A DNA stretch of 13,819 nucleotides from a bacterium (GTDB lineage: Bacteria > Chloroflexota > Dormibacteria > UBA8260 > Bog-877). Positions within the stretch are counted from its first letter, which is position 1. Each line of letters opens with the position of its first letter. Shown one piece after another: positions 6,786 through 13,819 of the stretch. Below the pieces are notes generated by a model, which had not been told where the DNA came from, made no database searches, and was given only the letters and a program-made list of their open reading frames with translations. A program made the translations under genes and the position numbers. The stretch is from NCBI GenBank assembly GCA_021817025.1, contig JAKAWF010000070.1, forward strand, positions 1-13,819, given 5' to 3'.

Positions 6786-6851
6786 CCGCCCGGCCTCCGT
6801 TGCCGGTCCGGCCCCGCGGGGCGGGCCCATGGGCTGGGGACAGGCGCCAGC

Positions 6852-7664
6852 TCAGAACGCATGCGCCAGCACCAGCAGGGAGTACACCACGGCTCCCACG
6901 AAGAGCAGACTGTCGAGCCGATCGAGAATGCCGCCATGACCAGGGATCAGGGTACCTGAGTCCTTCACCCCGACCTCGCGCTTCAACTGGGACTCTGCCA
7001 AGTCACCGGCAATGGCGGCGGCGGCGGCCACCGCCGCCACGGCGTAGGCCAGCAGATGGTCAAGCCGGGGGAGAACAACCGGCAGCAGCGTGCCCGCGAC
7101 CAGGGTGGGCACCAGCCACCCCGCCACCGCACCCTCCCAGGTCTTCTTGGGGCTGATCCCGGGGAAGAAGGGGTGGCGTCCCAGCCACGAGCCGACCAGG
7201 TAGGCACTGGTGTCGCCGAGCACCGCGATTCCGACCGTGAGCAGTACCAGCGCGACCGCGCGGCCATGAGAACCAGCCGCCAGGTAGAGCAGGAGGAAAC
7301 TGCCCGGCAGATAGCCGAGCCATGCGGCTCCCGCGGTGGCGATCGCCCAGCGGGCGATGGGCCTGTCCTGGTGGGGCCGCCCGAGGGCGAGCGTGAGGCC
7401 CACGAGAGCTACCGCCAGGAGGCCCACCGAAGCCGCGGGTACCTGCGGGTAGGCGTACCTGAACACCCAGAACGCCACCAGGGGCGCCAGCACCAGCAGG
7501 GGCGGCGCAAGGCCCTGGCCGCGCCACAGGAGCCGGTATTCATACAAGGCGATGGCCATCAGCGCTCCGACCAGCGCCGCGAAGTAAGCGACCCCCAGGA
7601 AGAGCGCCGCCAACAGGATCCCCAGCAGGAGCAAGCCGCTGGCGGTACGAACCGCCAGCTTCAT
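6852..7664 (-). CDS. cdsA: Phosphatidate cytidylyltransferase (CDP-diacylglycerol synthase)
   Basis: A 270-residue integral membrane enzyme that makes CDP-diacylglycerol from phosphatidic acid and CTP, the branch point of phospholipid synthesis. Most of the protein is hydrophobic segments rich in Leu, Ala and Val. The LGDTSAYLVGSWLGRHPFF and SPKKTWEG blocks are typical. The CdsA signature lies at 225-252, starting SQLKREVGVKDSG and ending PGHGGILDRLDS, with acidic residues Asp235, Asp248 and Asp251. The start is uncertain: the ATG at 7664 gives the normal length and begins just before the first membrane helix, but has no clear ribosome binding site. An in-frame GTG ten codons upstream is possible. 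The 181 bases between uppS and this start show no other gene. Confidence 0.92.
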   Translation of the reverse strand: MKLAVRTASGLLLLGILLAALFLGVAYFAALVGALMAIALYEYRLLWRGQGLAPPLLVLAPLVAFWVFRYAYPQVPAASVGLLAVALVGLTLALGRPHQDRPIARWAIATAGAAWLGYLPGSFLLLYLAAGSHGRAVALVLLTVGIAVLGDTSAYLVGSWLGRHPFFPGISPKKTWEGAVAGWLVPTLVAGTLLPVVLPRLDHLLAYAVAAVAAAAAIAGDLAESQLKREVGVKDSGTLIPGHGGILDRLDSLLFVGAVVYSLLVLAHAF

Positions 7665-7845
7665 GCCGACTCGGCCCAAGACACGATCGAACACCTGAAC
7701 CTGGCCGCGGGCCGTGCCGCGACCAGCGGACCCGCCACCGGCCGGGCCCAGCCGACCACCCAACGGCGCCAGCCGCGCCCGCCGGGACGTCTGGACCCAC
7801 TGGGCTCGCCTGGGGTACTCCGATTTGCTCGCGGCACAGCCAGCC

Positions 7846-8559
7846 CTACCCCTTCGCGGGGACGCCTCCGAAGCGGCGTACCCGGGCGGCGTATTCAGCC
7901 AGCGCCGCCCTCAGATCGGCCGCTGCGAAGTCGGGCCAGAGGGTCTGGGTGACGTAGAGCTCTGCGTAGGCGGCCTGCCAGATCAGGAAGTTGCTGGTGC
8001 GCAACTCCCCGGCGGTCCTGATGATGAGATCCGGATCCGGCAGCCCAGCGGTGTAGAGAGCACCGTTGAGGGTGGCCTCGTCCACCTTGGTGAGGTCGGC
8101 ACCCCGGAGCGCCAGACCTCTGACCGCATCGACGATCTCGGCTCTGCCGCCATAGTTGATGGCGACGCTGAGCACCCCGCTCTGGTTGTCCGCCGTGACG
8201 CTCTCGGCCTCGGCCACCAGCTTGCGCAGACGTGCCGACAGCTGCTCGCGGCGCCCGATGACCCTGATCCTGACCCCGTTGCGATGGAGCTCGTCGACCT
8301 CGTCCTGCAGGGTCTCCTCGAAGAGCCGCATCAGGGTGGCCACTTCAACTCGTGGTCGCGACCAGTTCTCGGTGGAGAAGGCGTAGAGGGTGAGGCAGTG
8401 GACCCCAGCCTCGTCGGCGGCGGCCATCACCTGCCGGATGGCGCGGATGCCAGCCCGATGGCCGGCGCTGCGGCGCAGGCCACGCTGGCGGGCCCAGCGG
8501 CCGTTGCCGTCCATGATGATCCCGATGTGCACCGGCAGCGCCGAGTCCGCCTTAGTCAA
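7846..8559 (-). CDS. uppS: Isoprenyl transferase (undecaprenyl diphosphate synthase)
   Basis: This 237-residue cis-prenyltransferase builds the C55 lipid carrier for peptidoglycan from farnesyl and isopentenyl diphosphate. Conserved blocks are all present: HIGIIMDGNGRWA (11-23, catalytic Asp17), GHRAG (33-37), TLYAFSTENWSRP, INYGGRAEI, and the C-terminal DPDLIIRTAGELRTSNFLIW and LWPDF motifs. The usual RTSGE reads RTAGE. The only start that keeps the residues before HIGIIMDGN is the TTG at 8559. The same frame is closed upstream by the frr stop, and a GTG at 8532 would remove the conserved proline before the histidine. Only a weak G-rich site precedes it, so initiation may depend on frr translation 21 bases upstream. 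It uses the product line fed by dxr and ispG further along the operon. Confidence 0.95.
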   Translation of the reverse strand: MTKADSALPVHIGIIMDGNGRWARQRGLRRSAGHRAGIRAIRQVMAAADEAGVHCLTLYAFSTENWSRPRVEVATLMRLFEETLQDEVDELHRNGVRIRVIGRREQLSARLRKLVAEAESVTADNQSGVLSVAINYGGRAEIVDAVRGLALRGADLTKVDEATLNGALYTAGLPDPDLIIRTAGELRTSNFLIWQAAYAELYVTQTLWPDFAAADLRAALAEYAARVRRFGGVPAKG

Positions 8560-8580
8560 GGGTGGGACCCCGCCACCGGC

Positions 8581-9138
8581 TCACACCTCCAGCAACTCGG
8601 CTTCCTTTCGCCGCGCCACCTCCTCGATCTGCTCGATGAAGCGATCGGTGATCTTCTGGAGTTGGGCCTGGGCGCGCTGGGACTGGTCCTCGGAGATCTC
8701 GGCATCATGCTCCAAGCGCCGCACCTGCTCCATGTCATCGCGGCGCACGTTGCGAACCGCGACCCGCGCCTCCTCGGCTCGATGTTTGACCATGCGCACG
8801 AACTCCTTGCGCCTCTCCTCGTTCAGGGGCGGCACGGGAACCCGGATCACCTGCCCGTCGTTGCTGGGGTTGAGCCCCATCTCACTGCGCTGGAGGGAGC
8901 GTTCTATGGCCTGGATGATGTTCCGGTCCCAGGGCTGAATCACGATCATGTGAGCATCCGGAGCCGAGATGCTGGCGACCTGATTGATGGGGACATGGGT
9001 CTGGTAGGCGTCCACCAGCACGTGCTCGATCAGGGAGGGATTGGCCCTCCCCGTCCGGATGGTCGCCAGCTCGCGGTGGAAAGCCTCCAGGCTCTTGGCC
9101 ATGCGGCCCTCGGCGGCCCGCAGCAGATCGTCACTCAC
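8581..9138 (-). CDS. frr: Ribosome recycling factor
   Basis: A 185-residue protein, exactly the usual family length, that with EF-G splits post-termination ribosomes. The N-terminal helix leads to RTGRANPSL (28-36), followed by the beta domain with [20 protein letters not shown] and [33 protein letters not shown] precedes the long C-terminal helices ([20 protein letters not shown]). The GTG start at 9138 overlaps the pyrH stop as GTGA. A longer frame upstream is only pyrH read in another phase. A GGAGG lies further upstream than ideal (about 13 bases), so translation is probably coupled to pyrH. Confidence 0.97.
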   Translation of the reverse strand: MSDDLLRAAEGRMAKSLEAFHRELATIRTGRANPSLIEHVLVDAYQTHVPINQVASISAPDAHMIVIQPWDRNIIQAIERSLQRSEMGLNPSNDGQVIRVPVPPLNEERRKEFVRMVKHRAEEARVAVRNVRRDDMEQVRRLEHDAEISEDQSQRAQAQLQKITDRFIEQIEEVARRKEAELLEV

Positions 9139-9917
9139 CGAGCGTCTCTGTCCTCCGTGACCAGGGTGCCGATCTGCTCTCCGGCCACCGCCGCGGCCAG
9201 GTTGCCGGGGGTGAAGAGGTCCAGCACCAGCAACGGCAGGCGATTGTCCATGCACAAGGTGATGGCGGTGTTGTCCATCACCTGCAGGCCCATGTTCAGC
9301 ACGTCCATGTACGAGATGGTGGTGAAGCGCTTGGCCGCGGGATCGATCTCGGGATCGGCACTGTAGATGCCGTCGACCCTGGTCGCCTTGATCAGGATGT
9401 CGGCTCCGATCTCGGCCGCCCGCAGGGCCGCCGGGGTGTCGGTGGTGAAGAAGGGATTGCCCGAGCCGGCGCAGAACACCACCACCCGTCCCTTCTCCAG
9501 GTGCCGGATCGCCCGGCCCCTGATGTATGGCTCCGCCACCTGATGCATCTCGATGGCGGTCTGGACCCGAGTCGGCATCCCATGGGCCTCCAGAGCGTCG
9601 CGCAGGGCCAGCCCGTTGATCACGGTGCCGAGCATGCCCATCAGATCCGCGGTGACCCGGTTCATCCCTCGCCGAGCTCCAGTGAGGCCCCGGAAGATGT
9701 TCCCGCCGCCCATCATCACCGCAATCTGAGTGCCGACGTCGTGGGCTCCCTTGATCTCGGTGGCAACCCGGTCCAAGACTTCCGGATCGATCCCGAACTC
9801 GCCGTCACCCACCAGGGCCTCACCACTCAGCTTGACCACCACCCGTCCGTAGCGGGGCGCTGCTCGCTCCGAATGCGGCACCAGCGGCTCCGCCAGTGCG
9901 GAGTGCTCAGGCGCCAT
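9135..9917 (-). CDS. pyrH: Uridylate kinase (UMP kinase)
   Basis: This 260-residue enzyme of the amino-acid-kinase fold phosphorylates UMP to UDP, the first step towards UTP and CTP. Visible motifs: [10 protein letters not shown] (26-35, ATP-phosphate lysine Lys29), GGGNIFRG (70-77), [17 protein letters not shown] (94-110), and [20 protein letters not shown] (158-177), followed by [12 protein letters not shown]. About 20 extra N-terminal residues compared with common forms precede the first strand. The ATG at 9917 overlaps the end of tsf by 11 bases and has only a weak GAGG site, so a slightly later start is possible. Its stop overlaps the frr start as GTGA. Confidence 0.96.
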   Translation of the reverse strand: MAPEHSALAEPLVPHSERAAPRYGRVVVKLSGEALVGDGEFGIDPEVLDRVATEIKGAHDVGTQIAVMMGGGNIFRGLTGARRGMNRVTADLMGMLGTVINGLALRDALEAHGMPTRVQTAIEMHQVAEPYIRGRAIRHLEKGRVVVFCAGSGNPFFTTDTPAALRAAEIGADILIKATRVDGIYSADPEIDPAAKRFTTISYMDVLNMGLQVMDNTAITLCMDNRLPLLVLDLFTPGNLAAAVAGEQIGTLVTEDRDAR

Positions 9918-10545
9918 CAGGCTCGCTGGCCTCGAGCAGCTCGCCCAGCTGGTAGCGGGAGAAACGGGCCACCCCGATATTCTCGCCGGTGGTGGCTATC
10001 GCCTCCTGGATCACCTGTTCGACCCGGCGCGCCTTGCCCCCCTCATCGCGCAGGAAGGGCTGGTCGTAGAGGCAGAACAGCTCATAGAACTTGCGCAGAC
10101 GCCCATCCACGATCTGTTCCAGGCGATCCGCCCCCTTGCCCTCCGCCAGAGCCTGCTCCCGGTAGATGGCGCGCTCGCGCTCGAGCTCGGCGGGGGGCAC
10201 CTCCTCGCGCCGCACCCAACGTGGTGACGAGGTGGCCACCTGGAGCGCCAGGTCATGGACCAGAGCCTTGAAGACATCGGTCCGAGCCACGAAGTCAGTC
10301 TCGCAATTGACCTCCAGCAGGACCCCGATCCGGCCCCCGGGATGGATGTAGGAGTCCACCAGGCCCTCGCGGGTCTCGCGCCCCTTGCGCTTCTCGGCCG
10401 AGGCCAAGCCCTTGGTCCGAAGCACGTCTCGGGCCCGATCGAAATCGCCGTCGGCCTCCACCAACGCCTGCTTGCAGGCCATGATGCCGGCCCCGGTCTG
10501 CTCGCGGAGCTGGCCCACGAGTTCGGCGGTCACCTTCTGGCTCAC
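9907..10545 (-). CDS. tsf: Translation elongation factor Ts
   Basis: This 212-residue guanine nucleotide exchange factor for EF-Tu is of the shorter type, with one core domain set as in Thermus rather than the longer E. coli form. The N-terminal UBA-like domain ([20 protein letters not shown], 13-32) contacts EF-Tu. It is followed by the EF-Ts signature NCETDFVAR (80-88, with the key Asp84-Phe85 pair) and the [12 protein letters not shown] segment near the C-terminus. The start is GTG at 10545 and overlaps the rpsB stop as GTGA; GGGAG lies about seven bases upstream. The rpsB-tsf pairing is nearly universal in bacteria. Confidence 0.96.
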   Translation of the reverse strand: MSQKVTAELVGQLREQTGAGIMACKQALVEADGDFDRARDVLRTKGLASAEKRKGRETREGLVDSYIHPGGRIGVLLEVNCETDFVARTDVFKALVHDLALQVATSSPRWVRREEVPPAELERERAIYREQALAEGKGADRLEQIVDGRLRKFYELFCLYDQPFLRDEGGKARRVEQVIQEAIATTGENIGVARFSRYQLGELLEASEPDGA

Positions 10546-11390
10546 TGAGCGGCTCCCGCCTCGACCACCGGCCCCTCCTCGGCATCAGCGGCAGGCTCCG
10601 CAGCTGCCTCCGCGGCCGCCTTGGCGGCCGCCTCGGCCTCCTGAACGGCTCTCAGCTGGGCCGCCTTCTCGGCCGCGGCCTGGGTCTGCGCCACCTCGAT
10701 CTGGCGGCGCTGGTCCAGCCCCGACACGATCGCGTCGGTGAGCCGGGAGACGATCAGGCGAACGCTGCGGATGGCGTCGTCGTTGCCCGGGATCACGTGG
10801 CTGATCTCGTCGGGGTTGCAGTTGCTGTCGGTGATTGCGATGACGGGGATGTCGAGCTTGTTGGCCTCGGTCATGGCCAGCCTCTCCTTGTGGGGATCGA
10901 CCACGAACATCGCCGCCGGGACGCGCTTCATGTTGGTGATGCCCCCGAAGTTGCGCTGCAGCCTCTCCAGGTCGTCCTCCCGATGCCGCTGCTCCTTCTT
11001 GATCATGCCGGCGAAGCCGTCGCGCTCCTTCTGCTCGGAGAGCTCAGCCAGCCGCTTCAACTGGAGCTTGACCACCTCGAAGTTGGTGAGCATGCCGCCC
11101 ATCCAGCGGTTGATCACATAGGGCTGGTGGGAGCGCCCACACTCCTCCTCGATGGTGTCGTGAGCCTGCTTCTTGGTCCCCACGAAGAGGACCTGCCCGC
11201 CCTGCGCGACTGTGTCATGGGCGAAGCGGCAGGCTTCCTCCAGGAGGTCGACCGTCTGCGCGACGTCCAGGATGTGGATGCCGCCCCGGCTGGCGAAGAT
11301 GTAGGGCCGCATCTTGGGGTTCCAGCGGCTGGTCTGATGACCGAAGTGAACCCCGTTCTGGAGCAGCTCAGTGAGCGTGGTCACGGGCAT
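10542..11390 (-). CDS. rpsB: 30S ribosomal protein S2
   Basis: A 282-residue small-subunit protein. Core motifs are LLQNGVHFGHQTSRWNPKM, RGGIHILDVAQT, LFVGTKKQA, NRWMGGMLTNF, and PAAMFVVDPHKERLAMTEAN, then PVIAITDSNCNPDEISHVIPGNDDAIRS in two blocks. The core ends near residue 228. The last 50 or so residues form an Ala/Glu-rich, probably disordered or helical tail, longer than in E. coli. The ATG at 11390 has GGAGG six bases upstream; the frame continues upstream but only through the structured leader. It is the first gene of the long translation/lipid/isoprenoid unit and is divergent from the GNAT gene, with 146 bases between them. Confidence 0.97.
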   Translation of the reverse strand: MPVTTLTELLQNGVHFGHQTSRWNPKMRPYIFASRGGIHILDVAQTVDLLEEACRFAHDTVAQGGQVLFVGTKKQAHDTIEEECGRSHQPYVINRWMGGMLTNFEVVKLQLKRLAELSEQKERDGFAGMIKKEQRHREDDLERLQRNFGGITNMKRVPAAMFVVDPHKERLAMTEANKLDIPVIAITDSNCNPDEISHVIPGNDDAIRSVRLIVSRLTDAIVSGLDQRRQIEVAQTQAAAEKAAQLRAVQEAEAAAKAAAEAAAEPAADAEEGPVVEAGAAQ

Positions 11391-11396
11391 GGTGCG

Positions 11397-11401
11397 CCTC
11401 C
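11397..11401 (-). promoter_or_regulatory. Ribosome binding site that decides the rpsB start
   Basis: GGAGG on the minus strand, six bases before the ATG at 11390. It rules out the 29-residue longer frame. Confidence 0.85.
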
Positions 11402-11418
11402 ACTTGCGTTGGACCTCT

Positions 11419-11475
11419 GCCCGCCATCCCCCGACGCCGGGCCCAGGTGGGGAACCCCGGCGACGTCCGGCGGGC
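11419..11475 (-). promoter_or_regulatory. Large hairpin in the rpsB leader, possible S2 autoregulation site
   Basis: On the minus strand, the leader contains GCCCGCC and GGCGGGC as a perfect outer 7-bp stem. Inside it, after an internal loop, GACG pairs with CGTC and CCGGG with CCCGG around a loop of about 15 bases. The structure ends 28 bases before the rpsB ATG and has no U-tract, so it is not a terminator. S2 represses its own rpsB-tsf mRNA in E. coli through a leader structure. That this is a similar element is an inference; in such GC-rich DNA a chance fold is possible. Confidence 0.4.
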
Positions 11476-11523
11476 ATGCGAATTTGATTGCCGTCCCAAT
11501 CTTATCCGAATGCTCGGCCACCG

Positions 11524-11529
11524 TAGACT
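11524..11529 (+). promoter_or_regulatory. -10 promoter element for a probably leaderless GNAT mRNA
   Basis: TAGACT fits the TANNNT pattern and ends seven bases before the GTG at 11537. That spacing places the transcription start at or next to the start codon, as in leaderless transcripts. No ribosome binding site is present before this GTG. A clear -35 box is not visible. Confidence 0.35.
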
Positions 11530-11536
11530 GCGGATC

Positions 11537-12454
11537 GTGATTGGACCGGGCGGGGCGGCCCCGCGGTCGGGGCCCCTCCCGCCTTCTCAGCTGCTGGCGC
11601 TGCACGACCAGCAGCTGCGCAGCCCCGCGGCCTTCCTGACCACCCCGGGAACGGTGGTCGAGGAGATCGGCCCGGTGCTGCGGGTGTCCTGGCCCGGCGC
11701 TGGCGGCTTGGTGCTCCTACGGGCAGACCGGGCGGTCGGTGAGGCGGAACTGACCGGGTTGATGAGCCAGCAGGTGGCTCACTTCTCGGCCCGAGGTGAA
11801 CCCTTCGAATGGAAGACCTTCGCCCACGACCAGTCCCTGGACTCCCCCCTGCTGCGCCTCGGGTTCCGGCGTGGACCAGAGGAGACCGTGATGGTGGGGA
11901 TGGCGGCGGCGGTGCCGGCCTCCCCGCTTCCCAGGGGAGTCAAGCTTCGACCGGCGAGCTCCGAGGCCGATTTCGAAAGGTTGTCCCGCCAGCAGAGCGC
12001 GGCCTTCGGAAAGGACATGACAGCCAGCGCTCGGGCCTCCCAGGCCGCCGCCCGGGCCAATCCCGACGCCGTGGTGGTGCTCCTGGCCGAGGCGGAAGGG
12101 GAGCTGGTCGGCAGTGCCCGAGCCGAGCTGGTGAGCGGCACCGATTTTTGCACGCTTTGGGCTGGATCCACCGCGCCCGGGTGGCGGCACCGGGGCCTCT
12201 ACCGCGCCCTGGTGGCCGCCAGGGCCGAGCTGGGGCTGCGCCGGGGCCGTCACCTGCTGGAGGTGGAGGCCCTCCCCACCAGCCGTCCGATCCTGGAACG
12301 GCTCGGCTTCCTGGCCGTGACCGCATCGACACCATTCAGCTGGGAGCCGCCGCCTGGTCGAGGCGAGCCGGAGGTGATCAGAGCACGTAGCGGCGCAGGT
12401 CGTCGTCGCGGACCAGATCACCGAGACGCTCGCGCACGGACTCCCGGTCGATGA
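11537..12454 (+). CDS. GNAT-family N-acetyltransferase
   Basis: The only plus-strand gene in the window that I accept; 305 residues. The C-terminal half (about 135-270) is a GNAT fold: KLRPASSEADFERLSRQQ at its start, VVLLAEAEGELVGSARAEL as the central strands, APGWRHRGLYRALV (213-226) as the acetyl-CoA loop (R.RG.Y type), and RPILERLGF (250-258) as the final helix and strand. The N-terminal half has a related strand/helix pattern without the binding loop, as in tandem-GNAT proteins. The substrate is unknown. The GTG at 11537 is chosen for the promoter spacing; an in-frame ATG at 11447 lies inside the rpsB leader. The last 25 residues, Arg-rich and outside the fold, are encoded antisense to the end of hslU. 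It is convergent with hslU and divergent from rpsB, splitting a normally continuous cluster. Confidence 0.8.
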   Translation: MIGPGGAAPRSGPLPPSQLLALHDQQLRSPAAFLTTPGTVVEEIGPVLRVSWPGAGGLVLLRADRAVGEAELTGLMSQQVAHFSARGEPFEWKTFAHDQSLDSPLLRLGFRRGPEETVMVGMAAAVPASPLPRGVKLRPASSEADFERLSRQQSAAFGKDMTASARASQAAARANPDAVVVLLAEAEGELVGSARAELVSGTDFCTLWAGSTAPGWRHRGLYRALVAARAELGLRRGRHLLEVEALPTSRPILERLGFLAVTASTPFSWEPPPGRGEPEVIRARSGAGRRRGPDHRDARARTPGR

Positions 12455-13784
12455 CAACCTTCTGCCCGTGAAACTCGTCAGCTGAGAAGGAGATCTCCTG
12501 GAGCACGCGCTCCATCACCGTGAAGAGCCGGCGGGCCCCGATGTTCTCGTCCCGCTCGTTGACCAGGAAGGCTTGATGGGCGAGCTCGTCGATGCCGTCA
12601 TCGGAGAACTCCAACTCCACCTCCTCGGTGGCCAGCAGAGCCCGGTATTGGTTGGTCAGAGAGTTGCTGGGCTCGGTCAGGATCCGGCGCAGGTCGGCCT
12701 CATCCAGCGGCTTCAGCTCCACCCGGATCGGGAAGCGCCCCTGGAACTCCGGGATCAGGTCGGAGGGCCGCGCCGAGCTGAAGGCCCCGGCGGCGACGAA
12801 CAGGACGTGCTCGGTGTTGACCGAGCCGTAGCGAGTGCTGACGGTGGACCCTTCGATGATGGGGAGCAGGTCGCGCTGCACCCCGGCACCGCTGACATCT
12901 GGTCCGTGCGCCTCCACATAGGGGCCGGCGATCTTGTCCACCTCGTCGATGAACACGATGCCGCTCTCCTCCACCAGGCGGATGGAGTCGTCATAGACCC
13001 GATCCAAGTCCACCAGTCGCTCGGTCTCCTCCTGGGTCAGCGCGTGCCTGGCGTCGGCCACGCTCATGCGCCGCATCCGGCGGCGGGGCGGGGCCAGCTG
13101 GCTGAAGAAGTCGGACAGCGACCACCCGATCTCCTCGTAGCCGGTGCCGGAGAAGACCTCGACCGGGGGCGAATACGCCTCTTCGACCTCGATCTCGATG
13201 AGACGGTCGTCCAGCTTGCGAGCGGCCAGCTTGCGGGCCAGCTGACGACGTCTCCCGCGCTCCCGGCGCGCCGCCAGCCGGCGCTGCGCGTCGTCGGGCT
13301 GAGGCTCTTCGGAAGAGTCCGGCTGGCCGGCCTCGCCAGCTGCCTGCTTGCCATTGGCGCCATCCGCCTCCAGCAACCGGTCGACAATTCTGGACTCGGC
13401 CCGCTGGCTCGCCTCGGCCTCCACCTCAGCCACCCGGTGGCTCTGCATCTGGGTGATGGTCTGTTCGAGGAGGTCCCGGATGATGGACTCCACATCGCGG
13501 CCCACATAGCCCACCTCGGTGAACTTGGTCGCCTCGACCTTGATGAACGGGGAGTTGGTCAGCTGGGCGAGCCGACGGGCGATCTCGGTCTTGCCCACGC
13601 CAGTCGGCCCGATCAGCAGAATGTTGCTGGGCACTATGTCCTTGCGGCTCTCGGGCGCGACCTCCATCCGGCGCATCCGGTTGCGCAGGGCGATCGCCAT
13701 CGCCCGCTTGGCATCGGTCTGGCCGACGATGTAGCGGTCCAATGAGCTGACGATCTCGGCCGGCTTGAGATCAGCCTCCAGCAC
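12378..13784 (-). CDS. hslU: HslU/ClpY ATPase subunit of the HslUV protease
   Basis: This 468-residue AAA+ unfoldase feeds substrates into the HslV peptidase. The N-terminus (EIVSSLDRYIVGQTDAKRAM) is typical. Walker A is GPTGVGKT (59-66), and the pore loop is GYVGRD (92-97). An inserted I domain (about 110-250) has an Arg/Glu-rich middle. Walker B is IVFIDEVDKI (276-285). LIPEFQGRFPIRVEL carries the arginine finger, GARRL (416-420) is sensor 2, and the C-terminus is DDDLRRYVL, the form that inserts into HslV. The GTG start at 13784 has AGGGAGG six bases upstream and overlaps the end of a probable hslV by 14 bases. Confidence 0.97.
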   Translation of the reverse strand: MLEADLKPAEIVSSLDRYIVGQTDAKRAMAIALRNRMRRMEVAPESRKDIVPSNILLIGPTGVGKTEIARRLAQLTNSPFIKVEATKFTEVGYVGRDVESIIRDLLEQTITQMQSHRVAEVEAEASQRAESRIVDRLLEADGANGKQAAGEAGQPDSSEEPQPDDAQRRLAARRERGRRRQLARKLAARKLDDRLIEIEVEEAYSPPVEVFSGTGYEEIGWSLSDFFSQLAPPRRRMRRMSVADARHALTQEETERLVDLDRVYDDSIRLVEESGIVFIDEVDKIAGPYVEAHGPDVSGAGVQRDLLPIIEGSTVSTRYGSVNTEHVLFVAAGAFSSARPSDLIPEFQGRFPIRVELKPLDEADLRRILTEPSNSLTNQYRALLATEEVELEFSDDGIDELAHQAFLVNERDENIGARRLFTVMERVLQEISFSADEFHGQKVVIDRESVRERLGDLVRDDDLRRYVL

Positions 13785-13818
13785 CTGGATCCTCCCTGGG
13801 CGCGGTCACGGTCTCCAC
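13771..13818 (-). CDS. hslV: Probable C-terminal end of HslV peptidase subunit (partial)
   Basis: The window ends inside an open minus-strand frame that encodes VETVTAPREDPGAGG and stops at a TGA (13771-13773), 14 bases inside hslU. HslV proteins end with a short strand of the type (I/V).VE.L, and hslV lies directly upstream of hslU in nearly all genomes. The call therefore rests mainly on position and this short match. The tail would be about ten residues longer than usual. Everything N-terminal to it lies outside the window. Confidence 0.45.
   Translation of the reverse strand: METVTAPREDPGAGG
13791..13797 (-). promoter_or_regulatory. Ribosome binding site of hslU
   Basis: AGGGAGG on the minus strand, six bases before the GTG at 13784. 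It supports that non-ATG start and lies within the probable end of hslV. Confidence 0.8.
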
Positions 13819-13819
13819 C

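Noticed and set aside
6811..6834. Overlapping GC palindromes (GCCCCGCGGGGC, GCCCATGGGC) between cdsA and dxr
   Set aside because: Short, no U-tract, within an operon; probably a by-product of high GC.
7714..9366. A 550-codon open frame on the plus strand
   Set aside because: It is antisense to uppS, frr and pyrH, which have full-length family motifs. It has no ribosome site or recognisable domains. Long antisense frames are expected in high-GC DNA.
11447..11536. A 30-residue N-terminal extension of the acetyltransferase from the ATG at 11447
   Set aside because: It lies in the rpsB leader hairpin and promoter region and has no homologous look or ribosome site.
12573..13745. A 390-codon plus-strand open frame
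   Set aside because: Antisense to hslU, which shows every AAA+ motif.
1..13819. tRNA, rRNA, CRISPR array, insertion sequence or prophage
   Set aside because: I found no T-loop-like tRNA pattern, direct-repeat array, transposase motif or attachment-site repeat on either strand.

Overview
This is a high-GC bacterial chromosome segment (about two thirds G+C by eye) made almost entirely of core housekeeping genes on the minus strand, read right to left. Gene order is (hslV end)-hslU | GNAT gene on the plus strand | rpsB-tsf-pyrH-frr-uppS-cdsA-dxr-rseP-ispG. This is the classic cluster of Firmicutes and related phyla, but codY is missing. High GC, many GTG/TTG starts, uppS kept between frr and cdsA, and HslUV next door suggest a deep Terrabacteria lineage such as Chloroflexota or Dormibacterota. 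That placement is an inference from gene order only.

The right part (about 11390-13819) holds hslU (ATPase of the HslUV/ClpYQ protease), the last codons of a probable hslV, and a convergent GNAT-type acetyltransferase gene whose 3' end overlaps hslU. The middle (3242-11390) is one long, tightly packed unit. It makes ribosomal protein S2, EF-Ts, UMP kinase and ribosome recycling factor. It then makes UppS and CdsA (lipid carrier and phospholipid precursors), Dxr and IspG (two steps of the MEP isoprenoid pathway that feeds UppS), and RseP (site-2 protease). Junctions at rpsB/tsf, pyrH/frr, dxr/rseP and rseP/ispG are 4-base ATGA/GTGA overlaps. A probable terminator follows ispG.

The left part is accessory. 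A region of about 590 bases with no confident gene (2653-3241) precedes a compact three-gene sulfur operon: an SQR-like flavoprotein, a TusE/DsrC-like sulfur carrier with only one C-terminal cysteine, and a DsrE-family protein with one conserved cysteine. All three have a perfect AGGAGG site. They look like a small persulfide relay without its usual Dsr or Tus partners, and this is the best candidate for under-described biology here. Beyond it, at the window edge, is an unrecognised gene that appears to be frameshifted.
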